From Planctomycetota bacterium (lineage in GTDB: Bacteria; Planctomycetota; SZUA-567; H5-PLA8): DNA of 64,000 nucleotides. The DNA is taken from positions 150,958-214,957 of the forward strand of contig JAKLKQ010000002.1 in the NCBI GenBank assembly GCA_023150555.1, read 5' to 3'. The position numbers were made by a program, and so were the translations under genes. The notes under the pieces are model-generated. The model did no database searches and was not told the origin of the DNA. It was given only the letters and a program-made list of their open reading frames with translations. Positions 52,922-61,326 of this stretch are shown piece after piece (within the stretch, counting starts at the first letter, position 1; every line of letters begins with the position of its first letter).

Positions 52922-55156
52922 ATGCTCACGCCCCGCCTCTCTTCCGGCGCCGGACCGCATAAGGCCGGCACCGACGAGCGCCTCGACCGGCCGCTCCAGT
53001 TCATGAAGGGCGTCGGCCCCAAGCGCGCCGAACTGCTCGATCGCCTGATGCTGCGCACCGTCCGCGACCTGCTCTTCTTTTTCCCCATCGATCACAAGGA
53101 CCGCAAGACCGTCACGCCCCTGAAACACATGCGCCCCGGCCTGGCCGTCAACGTCCGCGCGCGCATCCTGGACCTGAAGACCAAGAGTTTCGCCGGGCGC
53201 ACGCGCGTCGAGGCCAAGATCGCCGACGAGACCGGCGAGTTCCGCGCCGGGTGGTACAGCCCGTTCGTCGCCGAGCGCCTCGAGCAGACCGAGTGGGCCT
53301 TCTTCTCTGGCAAGGTCGTGAAGACCAAGCGCGGCGGCTATGAACTCTCGCACCCGGACTTCGAGATCCTCTCGCGCCGCAGCGACGAGGCCGAGAAGGA
53401 AAGCGACGACGAGGCCCCCGCCGCCGGCCCCGCCTCGCCCGACTTCGGCCGCATCGTGCCGGTCTACTCGCTGCGCCCCAAGCAGCGCCGCCCCGACGGC
53501 ACCGAACCGCCCGAGGTGAAACTCAACCAGAGCTTCCTGCGGCGCATGGTCTGGCGCGCGCTCGAGGAAAACGCGCAGTCGGCGCTGCCCGACGACCTCC
53601 CGGCGAGCGTGCTTGACGCGCGCGAGTTGCCCGCGCTGCCCGATGCCGTGCGGCAGTTCCACTTTCCGGATGCGCTTGGTCAACGCGACCGCGCGCGCCA
53701 CAGGCTCGCCTACGAAGAGCTCTTCCTGCTCTCGGCGGGCGTCGCGCTGCGCCGCGAACAGATCGGGCAGCAGCAGGCCGCGTGGAAGCTGCCGCTGGGG
53801 CCCACGATCCGCAAGCGCATCCTCGCGCGGCTGCCCTTCGAACTCACCGAAGCGCAGGACCGCGCCTTCGGCGAGATCGCCGGCGATTTAGCCCGCGCGC
53901 GCCCCATGAACCGCCTCCTGCAGGGTGACGTCGGCTGCGGCAAGACCGCCGTCGCCGTCGCGTCCATGCTGCTGGCCGTCGCGCACGGCACGCAGGCCGC
54001 GATGCTCGCGCCGACCGAAGTCCTCGCCGAACAGCACCTGCGCACGCTCGAAAAGCTGCTCGAGGGCAGCAAGGTAAAACTCGGCCTGCTGCGCGGCGGA
54101 GCCTCGGCCGCCGACCGCAAGGCGTTCCTGGGCGGGCTGGAGTCCGGCGAGATCCACATCGCCATAGGCACGCACGCGCTGCTGGAGGGCGATGTGCGCT
54201 TCAAGGCCCTCGCGATGATCGTCGTCGACGAGCAGCACAAGTTCGGCGTCGAGCAGCGCCAGGCTTTGCGCGCGAAGGGCACCAGCCCGCACGTTCTGGT
54301 CATGACCGCCACGCCGATCCCAAGGAGCCTCAGCCTGACGCTGTACGGCGACCTCGACGTCTCCGTCATCGACGCGCTGCCGCCGGGGCGCGCCGAGGTC
54401 CTGACCAAATGGCTGAAGGAGTCCGACCGGCCCAAGGCCTACAAGCTCCTCATAAAGGAGGCGCGCGCCGGGCACGCCGCGTACGTGGTGCTGCCGCGCA
54501 TCGAGGAACGCAGCATCGAGAACGGCGACGCGCCGGGCACGTTCTGGTCCGAGGTCAAAGGTGTCGAAGCGGAGATCAAGCGCCTGAAGGAGCACCTGCC
54601 GTCGCTGCGCATCGAAGCCCTGCACGGCCGCATGAAGGGCGAGGAGAAGGACCGCGCGCTTGCGAAACTCCGCGGCGGCCACCTGGACGTGCTGGTCAGC
54701 ACGCAGGTCATCGAGGTCGGAGTCGACCTGCCGCAGGCAACGGTGATGCTGATCGAGAACGCCGAACGCTTCGGCCTCAGCAGCCTGCACCAGCTCCGCG
54801 GACGCGTGGGCCGCAGCGGCCTGAAGGGACACTGCCTCTTCTTCGCCGAAGCCAACACCAAGGAATCGAAGGAGCGCCTCAAGGTCTTCGAGGGCACGCG
54901 CGACGGCTTCGCGATCGCCGAAGAGGACTTTCGCCTGCGCGGGCCGGGGCAGTTCTTCGGCACCGAGCAGTCCGGGCTGCCCGAGTTCCAGGTCGCCGAC
55001 CTGCTGCAAGACCGCGAGATCCTCGCAGAGGCGCGCGCCGACGCCTTCGCGCTCGTCTCGGCCGACCCGCGCCTGGCCAAACCGGAACACGCCGCGCTGC
55101 GCGCGCGCGTGAAGCAGGTGCTGGGCAAGCGCCTCGGCCTGGTGGATGTAGGCTGA
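52922..55156 (+). CDS. recG: ATP-dependent DNA helicase RecG
   Basis: A 744-residue superfamily 2 helicase that remodels stalled forks and branched DNA. An N-terminal wedge (OB-fold) domain spans about residues 20-170 (PLQFMKGVGPKRAELLDRLMLRTVRDLLFFFP). Helicase motifs include GDVGCGKT (motif I), APTEVLAEQH (Ia), DEQHKFG (II), TATPIPRS (III), then STQVIEVGVDLPQATVMLIENAERFGLSSLHQLRGRVGRSG (V-VI). The length is near that of E. coli RecG. The start at 52922 has no clear ribosome site, and an earlier in-frame ATG exists (52838); the family alignment favours the later one. Confidence 0.95.
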   Translation: MLTPRLSSGAGPHKAGTDERLDRPLQFMKGVGPKRAELLDRLMLRTVRDLLFFFPIDHKDRKTVTPLKHMRPGLAVNVRARILDLKTKSFAGRTRVEAKIADETGEFRAGWYSPFVAERLEQTEWAFFSGKVVKTKRGGYELSHPDFEILSRRSDEAEKESDDEAPAAGPASPDFGRIVPVYSLRPKQRRPDGTEPPEVKLNQSFLRRMVWRALEENAQSALPDDLPASVLDARELPALPDAVRQFHFPDALGQRDRARHRLAYEELFLLSAGVALRREQIGQQQAAWKLPLGPTIRKRILARLPFELTEAQDRAFGEIAGDLARARPMNRLLQGDVGCGKTAVAVASMLLAVAHGTQAAMLAPTEVLAEQHLRTLEKLLEGSKVKLGLLRGGASAADRKAFLGGLESGEIHIAIGTHALLEGDVRFKALAMIVVDEQHKFGVEQRQALRAKGTSPHVLVMTATPIPRSLSLTLYGDLDVSVIDALPPGRAEVLTKWLKESDRPKAYKLLIKEARAGHAAYVVLPRIEERSIENGDAPGTFWSEVKGVEAEIKRLKEHLPSLRIEALHGRMKGEEKDRALAKLRGGHLDVLVSTQVIEVGVDLPQATVMLIENAERFGLSSLHQLRGRVGRSGLKGHCLFFAEANTKESKERLKVFEGTRDGFAIAEEDFRLRGPGQFFGTEQSGLPEFQVADLLQDREILAEARADAFALVSADPRLAKPEHAALRARVKQVLGKRLGLVDVG

Positions 55157-55195
55157 TTCGATCACAAGTCACTCGCAGGACCAACGGAGCCGGCC

Positions 55196-56701
55196 ATGGA
55201 TCTCTCGTTCCTGAATCCCCCGCCCCACGCGCTCGAAGAGACCGGCGCGGCGTTCGAACGCCCTGCCGCCGTGCGCATTGCCGCGTCGAAGGCCGACTCG
55301 CATAGCGCGAAGCTGCTCGCCGCGGACCTGAAGGCGCTCGCGGGAATAAAGGTGCTGCCGCGCGCCGCATTCACGATCAAGCTCGTGCGCGACGAGAAGG
55401 TCGCGCACCCCGAAGGCTACCTTCTGAAGCTCGGCGAAGGCGGCGCCGAGATCCGCGCCGCGACGGAAGCCGGCGTCTTCTACGGCGTGCAGACGCTGCT
55501 GCAGGTCGCGGTGTTTGGGGACGCGAAGCGCTGGCCCGCGCTTTCCATCGACGACCGCCCGCACTTCGGCTGGCGCAGCTTCATGCTGGACATGGGGCGC
55601 AGCATCTACCGCTTTGCGTACCTGAAGCGCATCGTGCGCATCCTCGCGCGGCTGAAGATGAACGCACTGCATCTGCACCTCAACGACGACGAGATGAGCG
55701 GCCTGCGCTTCCGCAAGCTGCCCATCGGCAAGGAGAACCCGCACGCGCTGGCGCTCGCGGAGTTGAAGCAACTCATCGCCTACGCGCGCAAGCACCACGT
55801 CACCGTGCTGCCGGAGATCGAATGCTGGGGCCACGCCGGCTTCGGCGTCTACCACTTCCCGCACCTGCGCGGCGGGCGCGGGATGTACGGCGGCAGCAGC
55901 TTCGCCATCGGGCCGGAGACCTTCGATCTCTTCGCCAAGATCTTCGACGAACTATTGCCGGTGCTGGAAAAGGAATGCCACGTCCATGTGGGCCTCGACG
56001 AGGCGCACTGGGCGCTGCTGCCGTCGGTGCCCGAGGCCGAACGCGCGAAGTATTCGCCGGAGTTCCTCATCCAGCGCCTCTATGAATTGCTGCAGGCTGC
56101 CGCAAAGAAGCACCGCCGCAGCGTGACCATGCATCTGTGGGCCGACCACAAAGGCCGCCCCGTGCCGAAGCATCTTGAAGGCAAGCTCGTGCTGCATCCG
56201 TGGCGTTACCTGCGCCGCAACGAGGAGGACATCAAAGGCAAGCTCGAACGTCTGGGCGGCGCGGGCAAGCCGGCACTGATCTGCGGCAGCGGCACGGGCC
56301 AAGCGCAGATGGGCGCGCATTACCTCTCGACCATGGTCTGGACCAACGCGGCCAAGGACGTGCCGAACGTGCGCGGCGCGACGCTGTGCCAGTGGTGCAT
56401 GAACAACGTCGCCGACCAGATGATCGGGATCTACGCCGGCGCGGGGTGGCTCTGGACGCCCGGCCGCCCATTGCCTAAAGAGAACGATCTGTACGGCGAG
56501 TTCTTCACCTCGCACCGCTACGCTCCGATGCGCGTCTGGCAGGCGCGCTTCCGCGACGGCGACCCCGAAGCGCTGCGCAAGGACTGCGGCCCGGAGGTCC
56601 ACAACGGCTTCTACCTCTGGGGCCCGAAGGCCGGAAAGCCCGCCGCGCCCACGGCAAGCTGGAACCAGCAGTGGAACAACGAGTCCGGCATCGACGGGTA
56701 A
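55196..56701 (+). CDS. GH20-family beta-hexosaminidase-like protein
   Basis: A 501-residue protein. The N-terminal domain (about 20-115) is an alpha/beta partner domain. The TIM barrel begins at RPHFGWRSFMLDMGRSIYRFAYLKRIVRILARLKMNALHLHLNDD and has the catalytic pair Asp268-Glu269 in HVGLDEAHW, as in GH20 enzymes that remove terminal N-acetylhexosamines with substrate assistance. No signal peptide, so it probably acts on imported oligosaccharides. GGAG precedes the ATG. It is convergent with the second AraC gene (seven bases apart), 39 bases after recG. Confidence 0.85.
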   Translation: MDLSFLNPPPHALEETGAAFERPAAVRIAASKADSHSAKLLAADLKALAGIKVLPRAAFTIKLVRDEKVAHPEGYLLKLGEGGAEIRAATEAGVFYGVQTLLQVAVFGDAKRWPALSIDDRPHFGWRSFMLDMGRSIYRFAYLKRIVRILARLKMNALHLHLNDDEMSGLRFRKLPIGKENPHALALAELKQLIAYARKHHVTVLPEIECWGHAGFGVYHFPHLRGGRGMYGGSSFAIGPETFDLFAKIFDELLPVLEKECHVHVGLDEAHWALLPSVPEAERAKYSPEFLIQRLYELLQAAAKKHRRSVTMHLWADHKGRPVPKHLEGKLVLHPWRYLRRNEEDIKGKLERLGGAGKPALICGSGTGQAQMGAHYLSTMVWTNAAKDVPNVRGATLCQWCMNNVADQMIGIYAGAGWLWTPGRPLPKENDLYGEFFTSHRYAPMRVWQARFRDGDPEALRKDCGPEVHNGFYLWGPKAGKPAAPTASWNQQWNNESGIDG

Positions 56702-56707
56702 CGAAAG

Positions 56708-57787
56708 TCACTTCCGCGCGGACTGCCGCCGGTACGCGCGCGGGCTCTGACCGGTCTGCTTTTTGAAGATCTGCGAGAAATGGAAGGGCGAGCAGAAGCC
56801 CAGCGCGTAGGCGATCTCGCCCACGCGCTCGCCGCTGAGCGCCAGCATCTTGCGGGCCTGGCGCACGCGCAGCGCGAGCACCGTCTGCGCGACGCTGCGC
56901 CCCGTCTGTTCCTTGAAGAGATGCGCGAAACGCGACGGACTCAGGTGCGCTTCGCGCGCCAGGCGGCCCACCGTGTGCGGCGCGGCCAGGTCCGAACGGA
57001 TGCGCTCCAGCGCCGCGCCGATGCGCGCGTCCAGCGGCGCGCGTTCGGGCGATTCCACCTCCCATGTTCGCTTTGCGCGCCTTTGTCTACCGCCGCCGCC
57101 CAGCAGCAGGCGTTCGCCGGCGACGAGCAGCAGGATCTCGTCGAGCGCCGCCAGCGCGAGCAACTCGCTGAAGGGCCCCGCCGAAAGCAGGTCGCGGTGC
57201 AGGCGCTGAAAGGCCGCGTCGAGGCGCTTGCGTTTGTGCCGCGCCTCGATCGCGCCGCGGTACAGGCCATCACCGAACTCTTCCAGGTTAAGTCCCGGCG
57301 GCGCCACATCGCGCGGCTGGAAGTGCACCCAGTGGAAGCGCCAGCCCGGACGTCCGGCCGGCACGGCATGGCGGCGGCCCATATGCAAATGCCGGATGTA
57401 GGCGTGCGTGGGGTCGTAGGCGCGCGCGACGCGGCCCCAGCGCCCGTCGGTATCGACAAAGCGCACCTCGCGCGGGCGGTAGCCGGGCTTCACGGCCAGG
57501 CGCGTGCGGCTTCCGCGCGGCAGCGGCACGCCGTAGTCGTTGTGCGCGTCGGGGGCCAGCAGCGCGATCTCGCCGGGCCCGCTGCGCAACTCGAGCCCCG
57601 GCTGGCGCAGCACCCCCTGCCCCGCGACGGTGAAGAAGAGCAGCCAACTCCCCGAGCCGCGCGGGCGTACCACGCGGTAGCCGGTGGTGCAGTGGTAGTA
57701 CCCGCTGAAGAGCAGCCCCGGCGGCGGGGCCTTGTCGCTGGGCACGACGTCCTCATAGGCAGCAGGAATATATATGTTTTTAGCCAT
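56708..57787 (-). CDS. AraC-family regulator, partner of the second phytanoyl-dioxygenase
   Basis: A 359-residue regulator. The N-terminal sensory domain (about 35-170) begins YRVVRPRGSGSWLLFFTVAGQG and has LLAPDAHNDYG, as in the AraC protein at 48610, but with a ~40-residue insert. The C-terminal ~100 residues carry two helix-turn-helix units (VGRLAREAHLSPSRFAHLFKEQTG and VGEIAYALGFCSPFHFSQIFKKQTGQSPRAYRR). The start at 57787 suits the GGAGGG site; an ATG three codons upstream is possible. It is divergent from the second phytanoyl-dioxygenase and probably senses its substrate. Confidence 0.92.
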   Translation of the reverse strand: MAKNIYIPAAYEDVVPSDKAPPPGLLFSGYYHCTTGYRVVRPRGSGSWLLFFTVAGQGVLRQPGLELRSGPGEIALLAPDAHNDYGVPLPRGSRTRLAVKPGYRPREVRFVDTDGRWGRVARAYDPTHAYIRHLHMGRRHAVPAGRPGWRFHWVHFQPRDVAPPGLNLEEFGDGLYRGAIEARHKRKRLDAAFQRLHRDLLSAGPFSELLALAALDEILLLVAGERLLLGGGGRQRRAKRTWEVESPERAPLDARIGAALERIRSDLAAPHTVGRLAREAHLSPSRFAHLFKEQTGRSVAQTVLALRVRQARKMLALSGERVGEIAYALGFCSPFHFSQIFKKQTGQSPRAYRRQSARK

Positions 57788-57916
57788 CGGGCGCATTCCC
57801 TCCGGGCGATTTCGCGCTAAAAGATACCCTGTTTCCGGGGGCTTCGCCAGGCGCATGCCGCGCCGCCCTCCGACCGATACGACAGCAATACGCATGATAG
57901 ATAGAGGAGCCCCGCC

Positions 57917-58762
57917 ATGCCGACCTACCGCGTTTCTGAGGCCGAGACCGCCCGCTACCACGAAGACGGCTACCTGATCGTCCCGGGCCTCTTCGCCGCC
58001 GAGGAGATGGACCTGCTGCTGAAGATCGCCAAGGCGGACCGCGAGATGAACCGCGAGGCCCGCGAACTGAATCGCGGCGAGAAGCGCAATTTCGAGAAGG
58101 ACAAGCTGATCCAGGTCCGCGACGCGTCCGGCGCGCAGACGAAACTCTGGCTCAGCAACGACCTCGAGGCCGGCGTCTACAGCGCCATCGTGCGCAGCCG
58201 CCGCATCGTCGAGACGATGGAGAAGCTGGTCGGCGACGAGGTCTACCATTACCACCACAAGATGATGCTGAAGGAGCCGCGCGTCGGCGGCGCGTGGGAG
58301 TGGCACCAGGACTACGGCTATTGGTACGACAACGGCTGCCTCTTCCCCGACATGGCCAGCTGCATGATCGCCGTCGATCGCGCCACGCGCGAGAACGGCT
58401 GCCTGCAGGTGATCCGCGGCAGCCACAGGATGGGCCGCGTCTCGCACGGCCTCTCCGGCTCGCAGACCGGCGCGGACATGGAACGCGTCAACGCGGCGCT
58501 GGCGCGGATGGAGAACGTCTACGTCGAGCTGAATCCCGGCGACGCGCTCTTCTTCCACGGCAACACGCTGCACCGCAGCGACCGAAACGAGAGCGACCGG
58601 CCGCGCTGGTCGCTGATCTGCTGCTACAACGCGCGCCGCAACGACCCGTACAAGGACAGCCACCACCCGCGCTATTCGCCCCTCGAGAAGTGGGACGACG
58701 CGCGCGTGCTCGAAACCGCCCGCGAACAGTGGGCGCAGCTCGAGGCCTCCGCCACGCGCTGA
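57917..58762 (+). CDS. phytanoyl-CoA dioxygenase family protein 2
   Basis: A 281-residue Fe(II)/2-oxoglutarate oxygenase with His130-x-Asp132 (WEWHQDYGYW) and His219 (FFHGNTLH), and Arg228 or Arg230 for 2-oxoglutarate. GCLQVIRGSH is the typical family strand. Sequence and spacing differ from the first dioxygenase, so substrates may differ. GAGGAG precedes the ATG. It is divergent from its AraC partner, 110 bases upstream of an enolase-superfamily enzyme on the same strand, suggesting a shared catabolic route. Confidence 0.9.
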   Translation: MPTYRVSEAETARYHEDGYLIVPGLFAAEEMDLLLKIAKADREMNREARELNRGEKRNFEKDKLIQVRDASGAQTKLWLSNDLEAGVYSAIVRSRRIVETMEKLVGDEVYHYHHKMMLKEPRVGGAWEWHQDYGYWYDNGCLFPDMASCMIAVDRATRENGCLQVIRGSHRMGRVSHGLSGSQTGADMERVNAALARMENVYVELNPGDALFFHGNTLHRSDRNESDRPRWSLICCYNARRNDPYKDSHHPRYSPLEKWDDARVLETAREQWAQLEASATR

Positions 58763-58871
58763 GCCCCCACAGGGCCGTTCCGCCCCGCGGAATGAGGGCC
58801 AAAGGCGCTGCTTGCGTATCGCGCGTTGGCGAACTAGCCTCGCGTGAAGTTAACCAGCGGAGCGGCACCCC

Positions 58872-60104
58872 ATGAAGATCACGCGCGTCGAGACCGCCGT
58901 CGTCGAAGCCAACTACGACTACACGTACGTGCGGATCTGGTGCGACCGCAACGGCGCGTACGGCACGGGCGAATGCTTCTTCGCGCCGGGCCTGACGGCG
59001 ATCGTCCGCGACCTCGCGCCGCTGCTGATCGGGCGCGACCCACGCGAAGTCGACCGCCTGATCCGCCACGTCTGGCGCAAGGCCAGCGGCGCCGGAGCCG
59101 TGGCCGGATTCCTCTACAACGCGACCAGCGGCATCGAGGCCGCACTGTGGGACCTGAACGGAAAACTCGACGGCCTGCCCATCTACCGCTACCTGGGCGG
59201 GAAGGTGCGCGACCGCGTGCGCGTCTACGCCGACTGCCACGCGGGCTACAACGTCGAGTGCCTCGACAGCGTGCTCGAGCCGCGTTCGCCGGAATGGGTG
59301 CGCGCGATCGAGTCGAAGCTGGAGCACGGCGAAGAGAAGTTCGAGCCCGAACAGTACGCGCGCCGAGCGAAGGAGGCCGTCGCAAAAGGCTTCGACGCGC
59401 TGAAGTTCGACGTCGACAGTATCGTGCTGGCCACCGGCGAGGAACTCAACCGGCCGCTCACCAACGGCGAGATCGAGCAGATGGCCGCGTGCATCCGCGC
59501 GGTGCGTGAAGCCGTCGGCGGCGCCGTGGACGTGGCCGTCGACTGCCACTGGCGCTTCACGCCTTCGGACGCGATACGCATTGCGTCGCGGCTCGAGGGC
59601 CTGAACCTGCTCTGGTTTGAAGATCCCTGCCCGCCCGAGGACTGGCGCGCGATCCAGCAGGTGAAGGCCGCGGTGCGCGTGCCGGTGCTGACCGGCGAGA
59701 ACCTCAACCGCCGCCAGGGCTTTCTCGAACTGCTGCAGGCGCGCGCGGTGGACCTCGTCGCGCCGGACGTGCAGAAAGTGGGCGGGATGCTCGAAGCCAA
59801 GCGCATCGGCGAACTGGCCGAACTCTTCGGCGCCGGCTTCGCGCCGCACAACATCGCCAGCCCGCTGGGCCTCGTCGCCGCCGCGCACGTCTGCGCAACG
59901 CTGCCCAACCACGTCGCGCTGGAGTTCCACGGGCAGGACGTGCCGTTCTGGAATGACCTCGCCGATTCCGAAGGCCCCGTCATCGAGAACGGGCGCGTGG
60001 TCCTTACCGAGCGCCCCGGCTTGGGCGTGGAACTGAACGAGGCCGTTGCGCGGCGCTACCGGCGCCCCGGCGAACCCTGGTTCGGCGAAGCCTGGAAAGC
60101 CTGA
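58872..60104 (+). CDS. mandelate racemase/muconate lactonising-type enolase-superfamily enzyme
   Basis: A 410-residue enzyme of the enolase superfamily. Metal ligands Asp224 (VDCHW), Glu250 (FEDP) and Glu276 (GEN) are in the expected places. Lys178-x-Asp180 on the second barrel strand and His326 (APHN) are candidate acid/base residues. This set resembles sugar-acid dehydratases such as galactonate-type members, although KxD instead of KxK makes the group uncertain. GGAG precedes the ATG. It lies downstream of phytanoyl-dioxygenase 2, and the pair may process a sugar acid. Confidence 0.88.
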   Translation: MKITRVETAVVEANYDYTYVRIWCDRNGAYGTGECFFAPGLTAIVRDLAPLLIGRDPREVDRLIRHVWRKASGAGAVAGFLYNATSGIEAALWDLNGKLDGLPIYRYLGGKVRDRVRVYADCHAGYNVECLDSVLEPRSPEWVRAIESKLEHGEEKFEPEQYARRAKEAVAKGFDALKFDVDSIVLATGEELNRPLTNGEIEQMAACIRAVREAVGGAVDVAVDCHWRFTPSDAIRIASRLEGLNLLWFEDPCPPEDWRAIQQVKAAVRVPVLTGENLNRRQGFLELLQARAVDLVAPDVQKVGGMLEAKRIGELAELFGAGFAPHNIASPLGLVAAAHVCATLPNHVALEFHGQDVPFWNDLADSEGPVIENGRVVLTERPGLGVELNEAVARRYRRPGEPWFGEAWKA

Positions 60105-60142
60105 CCCCGCCCGAAATTTTTCGAATCCCGGTTACCACGACG

Positions 60143-60162
60143 CGTCCGTAGGACGGTGCTTT
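60143..60162 (+). terminator. weak terminator-like hairpin
   Basis: CGTCC-GTA-GGACG (60143-60155) followed by GTGCTTTT. A short stem with few T, so a terminator role for the enolase-superfamily gene is only possible. Confidence 0.3.
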
Positions 60163-60252
60163 TGGCGGTGGGCAAACGCGCCCCGCGCCGGATAATGGCG
60201 CGCGATGGTGCCCGACCACGCCGGAAGCCGCTGGAACCTGATGGAGCCGCCC

Positions 60253-61296
60253 ATGATCCGCCGCGCACCCTTTATAGCTGCCGCGCTGCTGGCGCTGAAC
60301 GCCGCCGGCGCGCTCGCCGCCGACGCCAAGCCCGACGACGCCTGGCTGGCGAACTTCGCCGACGCCAAGGCCCTCGCCGCGAAGGACGGCAAGGACCTGC
60401 TGATCGAATTCACGTGCAGCGACGGCAGCGACGAAGCCGCGCGGCTGCGCCGCGAGATCCTGCGCGAGAAGGCCTTCACCGACGAAGCGGCCAAGCGCTA
60501 CGTGCTGGTCGCCGTCGACTTGCCCTTCGACAAGGTGCTGCGCGAGCCGCAACTCAGCCAGAACCGCCACCTGCATCACGAGTACTGCATCGAGGACTTT
60601 CCCGTCGTGCTGCTGGCCGACGCGAAGGGCCAGCCGTACGCGGCGCTTGGGTATGCCGCAGGCGGCGCGAAGAGGTGGCTCGAGCGCGCTGATTCGATGC
60701 GCGCAAAGAAAGAGGAGCGCGACAAGGCCCTCGCCGCGGCGGCGAAGGCCGAAGGCGCCGAACGCGCGAAACTTCTCGACGCGGAACTGTCGCGCCTCTT
60801 CCGCTCGGGACTGAAGGGCGGCTACGGCGAGGTCTGGACGGAGATCCAGAAGCTCGACGCGGACAACGCCGCGGGCCTGAAGGCGAAGTACGTGCAGATG
60901 GAACTGGTGAAGGCCTTCGACCGGATCCTCGACGACCTCAACGAGGACGGCGATCCCGACGATGCGCTGAAGGATCTCGACGCGCTGCTGGCGCGCAACC
61001 CCAACGCGCTGATGAAGCAGCAGATCCTCAAGCTCAAGGGGCAGGTGCTGCTGAACGACAAGAACGACCGCGTCGCCGCGCTGGGCGCGCTGAAGGCCGC
61101 GCGCGCCGCCGCGCCGGAAAGCCCGCACAACGCGCAGATCACGAAGGAGATCGACTACATCGAGATGCGGCTGATCAAGGCCGAGACCGACGCGGCCAAT
61201 GCGGAGGAAGACGCCGCCGAGAAGGCCGCCAACGAAAAGAAGTCCGGCCCCGCGACAAAGGGCGAAGAGAAATCGCCCGCGCCCGAAGGCGAGTAG
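60253..61296 (+). CDS. exported thioredoxin-fold protein lacking a CXXC pair
   Basis: A 347-residue protein with a signal peptide ending near ALAA-DA. Residues ~40-155 have a thioredoxin-type order (KDLLIEFTCSDGSDEAARL, then YCIEDFPVVLLADAKGQPYAALGY). The active-site pair is missing: the loop reads TCSDGSD with one Cys. The remainder is helical and TPR-like, with an acidic/Lys-rich tail. GGAG precedes the ATG at 60253; earlier ATGs exist (60205, 60241), but the signal peptide starts here. Probably a periplasmic binding or chaperone-like protein rather than an oxidoreductase. Confidence 0.75.
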   Translation: MIRRAPFIAAALLALNAAGALAADAKPDDAWLANFADAKALAAKDGKDLLIEFTCSDGSDEAARLRREILREKAFTDEAAKRYVLVAVDLPFDKVLREPQLSQNRHLHHEYCIEDFPVVLLADAKGQPYAALGYAAGGAKRWLERADSMRAKKEERDKALAAAAKAEGAERAKLLDAELSRLFRSGLKGGYGEVWTEIQKLDADNAAGLKAKYVQMELVKAFDRILDDLNEDGDPDDALKDLDALLARNPNALMKQQILKLKGQVLLNDKNDRVAALGALKAARAAAPESPHNAQITKEIDYIEMRLIKAETDAANAEEDAAEKAANEKKSGPATKGEEKSPAPEGE

Positions 61297-61326
61297 AACA
61301 CAAAGCCTGCTATCGAAAGAAGCGTA

